Assembly (NCBI GenBank): GCA_000309945.1
Contig: CM001633.1
Coordinates: 518,723 to 582,722, forward strand
DNA from: Leptolyngbyaceae cyanobacterium JSC-12
GTDB taxonomy: Bacteria > Cyanobacteriota > Cyanobacteriia > Leptolyngbyales > Leptolyngbyaceae
Reading direction: 5' to 3'
DNA length: 64,000 nucleotides
In this document: piece by piece, positions 15,366 to 22,920 of the stretch
Position numbering within the stretch: position 1 is the stretch's first letter
How the letters are laid out: the number at the start of each line of letters is the position of its first letter
The notes under the pieces: model-generated
What the model was told of the DNA's origin: nothing
Databases searched by the model: none
Seen by the model: only the letters and a program-made list of their open reading frames with translations
Position numbers and translations under genes: made by a program

Positions 15366-17702
15366 ATGACCTATTGCCTCAATCCTGATTGCCCCAAGCC
15401 GCGCAATCCTGACAGCGCAAAAACCTGTCGCAGTTGTGGAGCAAAGTTGCTCTTGAAAGATCGGTATCGGGCGATCGCCACAATTGGGCAAGGCGGATTT
15501 GGAAGAACCTTTTTAGCCGTGGATGAAGACAAACCTTCCAAACCACGATGCGTGATTAAGCAATTTCTCCCAGTTGCCCAAAATCCCCGCAACCTTAAAA
15601 AAGCCTTGTCCTTGTTTGAGCAAGAAGCTGTGCGGTTGGAAGAATTAGGGCACCATCCCCAAATTCCAGAACTACTGGCCTATTTCAATCAGGAAGGAAA
15701 CCAATACCTGATTCAAGAATTTATTCATGGTAAAAACCTGGCAGATGCCCTGGCAGAGCAGGGAGTGTTTTGGGAAACACAGGTGCGGGAAGTGTTGGCA
15801 AAGCTTCTCCCCGTATTGGATTTTGTCCACTCTCACAATGTGATTCACCGCGACATTAAACCTGGCAATGTCATCATTACGGGCAGTCAGTTGGGCATGA
15901 GCCTGCCGCGATCAGGACAGTTAGACTGGGCATTACTTCAACAGGCGTTGGCGATCGAATCAAATCAGGGATTCCGCAATTTTGTGAGTCCGTCTTACCG
16001 ATTCAATGAACTACTGGGATTCAGCCTCTCCCAACCTTCTAAAGATTTGCCCACTGCGTTCTACACTCGTTGTCAACAATTGGCAGTGCAATGTATGCGC
16101 TACCCCACGTTGCCCATTGCACAACGGCAATACATTGTTGCGGATGCCAGTCGGTTGTTGTATGAAATTCAGCAATTGCACGAAACTCGCAGTGGCACTC
16201 TCTCAATTGGTCGCCTGGTGCTGGTTGATTTTGGAGCGGCAAAATCGCTTAAGGGCTTAGCAGCGATGCAAACTGGTACCACTATTGGCAGTCCGGAGTA
16301 TGTCGCGCCAGAACAGGCACGCGGAAAAGCGGTATTTGCCAGTGATTTATACAGTCTGGGTGTAACCTGTGTGCATTTGTTGACCAAGATTTCACCCTAC
16401 GACTTGTTTGATCCAGCAACAGATACCTGGGTCTGGCGCAAGTACTTGACGGCTCCGATTAGCGAGCAATTAAGCTCTATTTTGGATCGGCTATTGGAAC
16501 GGGCGATCGCCCGACGCTATCAATCGGCAGCAGAAGTATTGCAAGACCTGGAAGGTTCTTCCATTGCTCCTATCCCCCCATCGGTTCCCATTCCACCCCT
16601 CCCATTACAACCCGCTAAACTGCCTCAACCAACCAATCAATCAGCATTACAATTTCCAGTTACAGCTTCTCAACCACTTGTTCAGCCGTCTCTGCAACCA
16701 TCCTTTCGGATTGCGCGCCGTCCCAGAGTGGGAATGCCTGCGATTCCAAAAGTACCCACCCTTCAACTGGAAGAACCAGAACCAGAGGTAAAATCACGGC
16801 GGCGATCGCAACCCAATTGGCGTTGTGTGCAAACCTTTGAGAGTCCAGCACGAATTTATGCGCTGGCACTTAGCCCTACTGAGCCAATCCTCGCCAGCAC
16901 CAGTGGTAACACCATCAAACTCTGGGATATTGAACAACTCAAACCCATTCGCACCCTGACTGGACATCTGGATATCATTCCTGCGATCGCCATTACCCCC
17001 GATGGTAAACATCTGCTCAGTGGTAGCGCCGATAAAACCATCGGCATTTGGGAACTTAGCACTGGACGGCAACTTTCAAAACTGGCTCTGCATTCTGATA
17101 CAGTACTTGCTTTGGCACTTTCTTCAGATGGTCAAACCCTTGCTAGTAGCAGCTTCTATGACCCTATTACGCTTTGGGATTTGGAGGCTGGCTACAAACG
17201 ATATGGCTTGATGGGACACTCTGCACGGATTGATGCTTTAGCCTTTCGTCCCTCACTAGGCAAGGAAAAACTTGGAGAAATGCTTGCCAGTGGCAGTAGT
17301 GATCTCACCATCAAACTGTGGGATGTTGATCGCGGTGAGGAACTTCGCACGCTGGAAGGACATACTCACCACATTTCAGCACTCGCTTTTAACTCTGACG
17401 GTACAACCCTTGCCAGTGCCAGTTGGGATGGAACAGTAAAGCTGTGGAATCTCAAATCTCGTCGCCACCGCACTTTAGAAGTGGAGTCGGGGCGAATCAA
17501 TGGAATTGCCTTTAGTTTAGATGGGAAAAAGCTCGCGATCGCGAGTGACACTCTACAACTCTGGACAGTACCTTCAGGGAAAAAAATCACGTTGGCACCG
17601 GGACACACTGATCCGGTTTGTGCTGTGCTATTCGGTCGGACTGATCAGATGCTCATTAGTGCTGGGTTTGATCGCACTATCAAACTATGGCAATGGGAAT
17701 AA
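15366..17702 (+). CDS. Ser/Thr protein kinase with zinc-ribbon and WD40 propeller
   Basis: A cytoplasmic Hanks-type kinase of 778 residues. The N-terminus has a four-Cys zinc-ribbon (YCLNPDC and CRSCG). The kinase follows with the glycine loop GQGGFGRTF, the Lys in CVIKQF, HRDIKPGN around 159-167, VDFGAAKS around 285 and YVAPEQARG. The gap between HRDIKPGN and DFG is about 115 residues instead of the usual 12-20. This insertion (about 170-280) contains RFNELLGFSLSQPSKDLP and is mostly helical. A Pro-rich linker leads to seven WD40 repeats (about 483-778). All catalytic residues are present. I use the ATG at 15366. It probably acts with, or recognises targets like, the J-domain WD40 protein upstream. 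Confidence 0.9.
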   Translation: MTYCLNPDCPKPRNPDSAKTCRSCGAKLLLKDRYRAIATIGQGGFGRTFLAVDEDKPSKPRCVIKQFLPVAQNPRNLKKALSLFEQEAVRLEELGHHPQIPELLAYFNQEGNQYLIQEFIHGKNLADALAEQGVFWETQVREVLAKLLPVLDFVHSHNVIHRDIKPGNVIITGSQLGMSLPRSGQLDWALLQQALAIESNQGFRNFVSPSYRFNELLGFSLSQPSKDLPTAFYTRCQQLAVQCMRYPTLPIAQRQYIVADASRLLYEIQQLHETRSGTLSIGRLVLVDFGAAKSLKGLAAMQTGTTIGSPEYVAPEQARGKAVFASDLYSLGVTCVHLLTKISPYDLFDPATDTWVWRKYLTAPISEQLSSILDRLLERAIARRYQSAAEVLQDLEGSSIAPIPPSVPIPPLPLQPAKLPQPTNQSALQFPVTASQPLVQPSLQPSFRIARRPRVGMPAIPKVPTLQLEEPEPEVKSRRRSQPNWRCVQTFESPARIYALALSPTEPILASTSGNTIKLWDIEQLKPIRTLTGHLDIIPAIAITPDGKHLLSGSADKTIGIWELSTGRQLSKLALHSDTVLALALSSDGQTLASSSFYDPITLWDLEAGYKRYGLMGHSARIDALAFRPSLGKEKLGEMLASGSSDLTIKLWDVDRGEELRTLEGHTHHISALAFNSDGTTLASASWDGTVKLWNLKSRRHRTLEVESGRINGIAFSLDGKKLAIASDTLQLWTVPSGKKITLAPGHTDPVCAVLFGRTDQMLISAGFDRTIKLWQWE

Positions 17703-17812
17703 TAACCAACCTTCTTCTCACAACCACTTATTGACAGTGCTGATTTTAGGTACGAAAAAGATGCTGTATGCTCGAAACTTATTTCAATTCATATTGCTTC
17801 AGCAACGCCTAC

Positions 17813-18340
17813 CTATCTTGCTTCCTTCCCATCTGGCATTCTTGCCCCCTTAAGCAGTGCTCCTTCAATTTTGGCTCCTCGCATTTTAGCTTTTAGCAGA
17901 TTTGCCTTCTGCAAGTTGGCATTCGTTAAATCGGCTCCCCGGAGGTTAGCTCCCTCCAATGATGCCCCTTGCAAGTTTGCACCCGACAGGTTAGCACCTT
18001 CTAAATCAGCTCCAAGCAAACTTGCGCCAGCTAAGTTAGCCCCTTGTAAATCAGCAAATTTTAGTCGGGTTAATCCTAAATTTGCCTTTTCCAACACACT
18101 GTTAGAAAGGTTGGCATAATTCATCATCGAGCCTTGCAACACGGCAGCAACAAGGCTTGCTCCTCTCAGGTTGGCACCTTCCAGGTTGTAACTGTAAAGT
18201 GTCACTCCATCCAGTTTGCAACCTTCACACTGACGCTGGTTAATCAATTGTTGAAGCTGGTTAGGATTCGCAGTTAGCGGGGCAGTCATCATCGTGAATC
18301 CAGTAGCAGCAATTAAAAACACAAGGGTGGAGCGTTTCAT
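17813..18340 (-). CDS. secreted pentapeptide-repeat protein
   Basis: A 175-residue protein with a signal peptide (LVFLIAATGFTMMTAPLTA), so probably periplasmic or in the thylakoid lumen. After a two-Cys segment (QCEGCKLDGV) it consists of A(D/N)LxG-type pentapeptide repeats such as ANLAGASLLGADLEGANLSG. These repeats build a right-handed quadrilateral beta-helix of about four to five turns. The function is unknown, as for most lumenal pentapeptide proteins of cyanobacteria. It converges with the kinase gene. Confidence 0.85.
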   Translation of the reverse strand: MKRSTLVFLIAATGFTMMTAPLTANPNQLQQLINQRQCEGCKLDGVTLYSYNLEGANLRGASLVAAVLQGSMMNYANLSNSVLEKANLGLTRLKFADLQGANLAGASLLGADLEGANLSGANLQGASLEGANLRGADLTNANLQKANLLKAKMRGAKIEGALLKGARMPDGKEAR

Positions 18341-18414
18341 GCTCAGGAAACTCCTTATTACAGGACAGAGAGGTCTTAGAGGATGTTTTAAAGGCCCGGT
18401 TTCTAGTGATTTGG

Positions 18415-18499
18415 ACGACTAAAGTCGTGACTACAAACAGAAAGAGCATGGATGAATGCGGCTGTTTTTTTGGGGTTTGTCATGATGGTTTTAACCATC
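18415..18499. repeat. two small palindromes
   Basis: ACGACT-AA-AGTCGT (18415-18428), followed by GACTACAAAC, resembles dispersed small palindromes seen in cyanobacterial intergenic DNA. A second perfect hairpin, GATGGTT-TT-AACCATC, lies at 18484-18499. The hairpin stands about 30 bases beyond the end of the alpha/beta hydrolase gene and lacks a T-tract. Confidence 0.5.
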
Positions 18500-18528
18500 C
18501 CTACCCTTTTCAAACCCCCTCTTAAATA

Positions 18529-19434
18529 TCAAGAAAGAAATTTTCGCAGAAATGGCAAAACCCCATCCATAAATTCAGCAGGATATTCTTCATGAAGCCC
18601 AAGAGCACCTGGCATTCGATAAATTTGAACACTGGTGAAATGCACGACAAATTCCATTTCCTCACGAGATTTAGGCGGAGTTTGTTCCCCAATGACGATC
18701 GCGGTTGGAATAGGTAGGGGCTGAAAATAATCCATAAATTCCTTACGGCTGCGAATAGGGTCAAGCCCGCCCGTCACAAATGCTACAGAAGCAAATCTAG
18801 CTCGTTGGTGTTTGGTGGTGCGATGTTTTTGGCTGATGAGTTGACGGCTGACATGCCTGCGATCGCCAAAGACATGCCGACCATACATCCAGCGTAGAAA
18901 CCAGGGTAAGGTATTCAACCAGTATAAAAGTTGCCCTAGAATCGGCAACCCAACCAGTTGTCGCACAAATTTGAAGAACCAGCGGCGTTCGCCCATCATG
19001 GTTGGCAACGGACCACGCCAAGTGGGAGCTGCCAGCACAACATAAATAAATGCATCAGGCTGTTGCTGCACCAGTTGCATTAGATAAGTTGCCGTGTGCC
19101 CCGCTGCAATCGCTACAATTGGCTGCGAAAAAATGGATTGCACAAAATCTCGCAGAAAGGCATGGTACAGTGCTGGGCGATAGTCTAGTTTAGGGCGATC
19201 CGACTGACCAAAGCCTGGTAAATCCACCGCAAACACTTGAAAGCAGTCTGCTAAACGCTCGGCGATTCCCTGCATCTCTATGCGACTGGAAATAGAACTG
19301 AGGGCAGGTAACAGCAAAACTGGAGTTCCCTCGCCCAACACTTCATACGCTACGTTAATCGGCGTTCCTTTCCAACTCCAGCGGAATTCTCTAATTTCAC
19401 CGCCGATACCAGGGATGACAGGCGATCGCGACAT
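18529..19434 (-). CDS. alpha/beta hydrolase with GHT instead of GxS at the nucleophile elbow
   Basis: An alpha/beta-fold hydrolase of about 301 residues. The oxyanion region VLLLPALSSISSR and the strand VDLPGFGQSDRP fit the family. The nucleophile elbow, normally GxSxG, reads IAAGHTATYL, so Thr takes the place of Ser. A cap region follows. FVTGGLDPIRSRKEF and the C-terminal LGLHEEYP supply likely acid and His residues. Activity with Thr is possible but unusual, and the protein may not be a hydrolase in the usual sense. The ATG at 19434 is used; a GTG at 19455 would add seven residues. Confidence 0.78.
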   Translation of the reverse strand: MSRSPVIPGIGGEIREFRWSWKGTPINVAYEVLGEGTPVLLLPALSSISSRIEMQGIAERLADCFQVFAVDLPGFGQSDRPKLDYRPALYHAFLRDFVQSIFSQPIVAIAAGHTATYLMQLVQQQPDAFIYVVLAAPTWRGPLPTMMGERRWFFKFVRQLVGLPILGQLLYWLNTLPWFLRWMYGRHVFGDRRHVSRQLISQKHRTTKHQRARFASVAFVTGGLDPIRSRKEFMDYFQPLPIPTAIVIGEQTPPKSREEMEFVVHFTSVQIYRMPGALGLHEEYPAEFMDGVLPFLRKFLS

Positions 19435-19513
19435 GATGAATGGAGTGGCAGACACACAATTACCACAATTACTGCGATTCTAATCTACCGCTGTTGTGGC
19501 ACGAAATATAGCC

Positions 19514-20932
19514 CTAAATCCATGACTCGTCCTCCTCTGTTTCTAGGCGATCGCTACGGGACGTAGTTGCTTCGGGCGAAGACTGAATCGTCGCATCCTC
19601 TGCGCTGTTTGCCAATCCATCCTCTACAAACGCATTGTCTTGCGGCTGATCGTCCATAAACCCACTGTCTACAGGTTGGAGTGGTTCTGTTAGAGATTTG
19701 GGAACCGTGGGAATAGGAGGTTCTGTAATGTCCCAGGGATCGTCCTCAATATCCCAGTCATCTTCATTGTTGGGAGGAGTAAACACCGCTTGAGGATTCC
19801 AACCTGCTTGCTTGAGGGTTAGATTCTCATCAATCACCCAAAAATCCTCCTCATCCTCGTTATCATTAAGCTTGGCATTCTTCATTTCTGAAGCAGGCTC
19901 AGGTGGGGACGAGGTTGCTCTTTCTGCTTGAGTTGATCCAGTTTCAATCGATTTTGTCAGTGGATTTGGAACGGGTTGGGGGTTGGATGGAGTTGTGCAA
20001 CTATCTTCGTCCTCGTCAAACAAGAAGTCTATGTCATCCCATTCAAGGTCGCTTTCTTCTTTATCTTTAACTTCATCTGGTTCGAAGACTTCCCGCGCCT
20101 GTACCGTCAATGTTTGAGTGGTGTCTTTTAACTGTTCACTCCACTCGTGAGTGGTGTCTTGCACACGTTCAACCAGCATTTCCCCTGTTTCCAGCGCTTT
20201 TTCCGCCAGGGTTTGAGCACTCTCAAGTAATTGCTCGTTCAACTCCTGAGCTGTTTCCCGCGCTTGTTCTGCCAGAAGTTTGGCACGTTCTTTAGCCTGT
20301 TCTGCCAGCGTCTTGATATGGAAGGTTGTGGTTTGGGCGCGTTTTGTTAACAATCGCAGCTCTTGTGTAACGTCTTCGTATTCATCTTTTAGAGCAGTGG
20401 TTGCTTTTATGAGCTTCTCCTGGATTCCTTCTCGATAGGTACCAAGCTGATGAATATTCGTTTCTGCCACTAGGACTCGTTCCCGGCCTAAACTGACAAT
20501 CTTGGCAGGGGGTAATCGGTAGATGCTGCCTGTCAAAGTACTAAAGCGATCGCCCACCACCAGATAGTCAGCGATCGTCCCACTCCGCAAATTAAATACA
20601 CAATCAACAATCTTGCCCAGCTTTTGCCCAGCATTGCTCCAAACTTCGCAGTAGATGAGGGATTCCAACTGGCTCACGTGCTCTGCATCGGTTTCATCCG
20701 GTGGAGAATGGGTCAAAACTCCGTTAGCTCCGATCGCATCCACCTGCGACAGCTTAAACGCCAACTTCTTTCTTCCCAAAAACCCTGCCTTGCATACAAA
20801 TCCCAACACCCGATGCGCAGGTGGATACATCCACAACACTTCAATCCGCCCAAGTTCTTCCATCGTGTTGCGATCAAGAACAAGTTGGTTGAGAAGTTCA
20901 CTTTGCCTGACAATGTCGGGAAGATCTGCCAT
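19514..20932 (-). CDS. PRC-barrel protein with coiled coil and acidic tail
   Basis: A 472-residue soluble protein. The N-terminal 170 residues contain two PRC-barrel-like units: ELGRIEVLWMYPPAHRVLGF, then LIYCEVWSNAGQKLGKIVDC followed by GTIADYLVVGDRF. Residues about 170-290 form a long alpha-helical repeat region rich in Glu, Ala and Gln (LAEQAKERAK, LAEQARETAQELNEQ) that looks like a coiled coil or apolipoprotein-like helix. The last 180 residues are disordered, strongly acidic and Pro/Ser-rich. PRC-barrels often mediate protein contacts, as in RimM and photosynthetic reaction centres. The role here is unknown. Confidence 0.75.
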   Translation of the reverse strand: MADLPDIVRQSELLNQLVLDRNTMEELGRIEVLWMYPPAHRVLGFVCKAGFLGRKKLAFKLSQVDAIGANGVLTHSPPDETDAEHVSQLESLIYCEVWSNAGQKLGKIVDCVFNLRSGTIADYLVVGDRFSTLTGSIYRLPPAKIVSLGRERVLVAETNIHQLGTYREGIQEKLIKATTALKDEYEDVTQELRLLTKRAQTTTFHIKTLAEQAKERAKLLAEQARETAQELNEQLLESAQTLAEKALETGEMLVERVQDTTHEWSEQLKDTTQTLTVQAREVFEPDEVKDKEESDLEWDDIDFLFDEDEDSCTTPSNPQPVPNPLTKSIETGSTQAERATSSPPEPASEMKNAKLNDNEDEEDFWVIDENLTLKQAGWNPQAVFTPPNNEDDWDIEDDPWDITEPPIPTVPKSLTEPLQPVDSGFMDDQPQDNAFVEDGLANSAEDATIQSSPEATTSRSDRLETEEDESWI

Positions 20933-21083
20933 ACCACACCTGAAACGAACAATAAGCGAGCAGCCATAGCAGGCAAGATGTGCACCTCTGCTGCTATGCC
21001 TACTTTCTATTATTCATCCCAGTTCAATCAGTCGTCATGATTGCATCAGGATACTGAGACTGAAGAGATTGCGCCTGGTGTTG

Positions 21084-21512
21084 TTAACGAAACTGCTGGC
21101 GGCGCTGTTGCATCCCCTGCCGCTGCTGTTCAAGAATGGCACGTTGCTCCGGAGTTAGGATTGACTGCATCGATTGTTTGGCATTTTCCCGAATCTGGCG
21201 AATTTGCTGTTTTTGCGCTTCGGAGAGATTTAAGGATTGCATCCTTCCTGGCTTTTTCCCACCATTTTGTTTCATCGATTGCCATTGAGCCTTTTGCTCA
21301 GGGGTCAAAATTTGTTCAATTTGCGCCTGGGTCTGTTCCCGCATTTGCTTCATCTGGGCTTTCTGCGCATCAGTTAGATTAAGCTTGTTCCAGCCGCGCT
21401 GGTTTTGCATCATCGGAGCATTTTCAAGTTGGGCTGCAACAGGGGAAACGGGTAAAACTGAGAGGCTTAGTGCGATCGCACCCGGTACCAGCAAAAGGGT
21501 CTTGATGTTCAT
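21084..21512 (-). CDS. Spy/CpxP-like periplasmic protein
   Basis: A 142-residue exported protein. The signal peptide ends near VSPVAAQ. The mature part is helical, basic and rich in Gln and Met, with two copies of a motif: LNLTDAQKAQMKQMR then ILTPEQKAQW, and LNLSEAQKQQIRQIR then ILTPEQRAIL. The LTPEQ motif is the LTxxQ signature of Spy/CpxP-type periplasmic chaperones and metal or stress sensors. It is probably an envelope stress protein. The N-terminal processing site and the repeated architecture make the assignment reasonable. Confidence 0.75.
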   Translation of the reverse strand: MNIKTLLLVPGAIALSLSVLPVSPVAAQLENAPMMQNQRGWNKLNLTDAQKAQMKQMREQTQAQIEQILTPEQKAQWQSMKQNGGKKPGRMQSLNLSEAQKQQIRQIRENAKQSMQSILTPEQRAILEQQRQGMQQRRQQFR

Positions 21513-21614
21513 AGGTCAGAGTAAACCTGTCTAAAGGACGTTTACAACCAACTCTTGAGTAAGTTGTATACCGTTAGACAAATACTGCCTGGAAAAGGTT
21601 CAATCAGTAGCCTG

Positions 21615-22028
21615 TTACTCTTGCACGGTTTCATAAACCTGGAACTGGCGAAATGCACCGACTGCCTCAACGCGATAGCTAGGCAGAAATGAGGCAACCG
21701 CAAGCCGAGTAGTATAAATACTGAAAAACAGAAAATCACGTCGCTCGGTGCCATCGGCAATGAATTCTCGAATCCTTGAACGATTTGCTTGCAGCAGACT
21801 CTTACAATCATTCCGCAGTCCAAATGATGTGGGAGCTTCTGCACAAATGTTGCGATCAAGCAAGGCTACTAGCTTTTGAGTAGCATAGGCTTCATAGGCA
21901 GCCTGACTGGGGTTGGTCACCGCCATAACAGTTCCCAAAGCCGTAACAGCGGCAATTCCAAGCCCGATTAAAACACTTCTGGAGGAAATCTCTGTTCCGT
22001 GATGCTTAACCCAACCCGAATCCATCAT
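21615..22028 (-). CDS. DUF4359 protein
   Basis: A 137-residue protein with one N-terminal membrane helix (VLIGLGIAAVTALGTVMAVT), followed by the family segment TNPSQAAYEAYATQKL, two Cys (NICAEAP and NDCKSLL) that may form a disulfide, and RRDFLFFSIYTT near the end. These fit the cyanobacterial DUF4359 family, whose function is unknown. It is probably anchored with the C-terminal domain outside. It is on the same strand as the Spy-like gene, but 100 bases apart. Confidence 0.8.
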   Translation of the reverse strand: MMDSGWVKHHGTEISSRSVLIGLGIAAVTALGTVMAVTNPSQAAYEAYATQKLVALLDRNICAEAPTSFGLRNDCKSLLQANRSRIREFIADGTERRDFLFFSIYTTRLAVASFLPSYRVEAVGAFRQFQVYETVQE

Positions 22029-22167
22029 TGCTTTTGACCAACAGACACTCTTGAGCTAGATTTAAGCATGAAGTTTTACTGATGAACCACATTTCGGAAA
22101 TAATTCATAGAGAATTTCTGCGCTACTTTTCTATAAAGTAGAAGTGCTATAATGACAGATGCAAATG

Positions 22168-22240
22168 GCGAGCGTAGCCAAGTGGTTAAGGCAGCGGATT
22201 GTGGTTCCGCCATTCGTGGGTTCGAGTCCCATCGTTCGCC
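22168..22240 (+). tRNA. tRNA-His (anticodon GTG)
   Basis: The sequence folds as a full cloverleaf: acceptor GCGAGCG with CGTTCGC, D-arm GCCAAGTGGTTAAGGC, anticodon loop TTGTGGT with GTG, and T-arm GTGGGTTCGAGTCCCAT. Base 22167 is the G-1 typical of tRNA-His, and it pairs with the discriminator C at 22240. CCA is not encoded. It is an isolated gene without an rRNA context. Confidence 0.97.
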
Positions 22241-22288
22241 CTGAAAATACCCAATCAGCTTGGTAAGAAAGAGTTTCATGAAAACACG

Positions 22289-22314
22289 CAAGGGCGTTTG
22301 AATAGCCGCCCTTG
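22289..22314 (-). terminator. hairpin behind the FKBP gene
   Basis: CAAGGGCG (22289-22296) pairs perfectly with CGCCCTTG (22307-22314). In the minus direction it stands 45 bases beyond the FKBP stop and is followed by a moderately T-rich stretch (GTTTTC). It also lies 48 bases behind the tRNA-His on the plus strand, so it could serve both directions. Confidence 0.5.
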
Positions 22315-22358
22315 GTTGTCGCTCCCATATGCAATTTCTACGCAGCCTTTTAGTTAGC

Positions 22359-22784
22359 TCAGGTAATCTCGACTAATTCAATATCGAATGTCAGATCTTC
22401 GCCAGCCAGGGGATGGTTGGCATCCAGGGTAACGGTACCTTGAGAAACATCAGTCACAACAACTGGAATCACACCACCTGTGGGATGTTGAAGCTGAAGC
22501 TGTTGTCCAATTTCGGGTTCAATCTCCAATGGCATTTGTTGACGATCAATCGTCAAGACCATCTCTTCTAAGTAGGGACCATAAGCATTTTCGGTGGGGA
22601 TGACTTCAGTTTTTGATTCCCCTGGCATCATGCCAATGACAGCTTGCTCAAAACCCGGAATAATGGTTCCTGAGCCGATTGTGAATTCTAAGGGATCGCG
22701 TTCGGCGGAAGAGTCGAACACGGTGCCATCGTCTAGTTTGCCAGTGTAGTGAACTTTTACCGTATCACCGTGTTTAGCGGACAT
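22359..22784 (-). CDS. FKBP-type peptidyl-prolyl isomerase (SlyD-like)
   Basis: A 141-residue prolyl isomerase of the SlyD type. The FKBP part reads DTVKVHYTGKLDDGTVFDSS and DPLEFTIGSGTIIPGFEQAVIGM. The inserted flap domain and C-terminal half contain PLEIEPEIGQQLQLQ and DANHPLAGEDLTFDIELVEI, the SlyD signature. Unlike E. coli SlyD it has no His-rich nickel-binding tail. The start at 22784 is supported by AAGGAGA eight bases upstream. Longer frames reaching 23003 would overlap the divergent oxidoreductase gene and lack homology. Confidence 0.92.
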   Translation of the reverse strand: MSAKHGDTVKVHYTGKLDDGTVFDSSAERDPLEFTIGSGTIIPGFEQAVIGMMPGESKTEVIPTENAYGPYLEEMVLTIDRQQMPLEIEPEIGQQLQLQHPTGGVIPVVVTDVSQGTVTLDANHPLAGEDLTFDIELVEIT

Positions 22785-22920
22785 ACCCAAGTCTCCTTGA
22801 ACGAATTCGTTTTCTGTTATGGTGCGATCGCTCGTCCCATCTATGCCCATTTCATCCAAGTAATTTAAGGAATCTAATTTCCTTGAATATTGTGCATCTT
22901 GTTCCAGTTTTTTATGCCTC

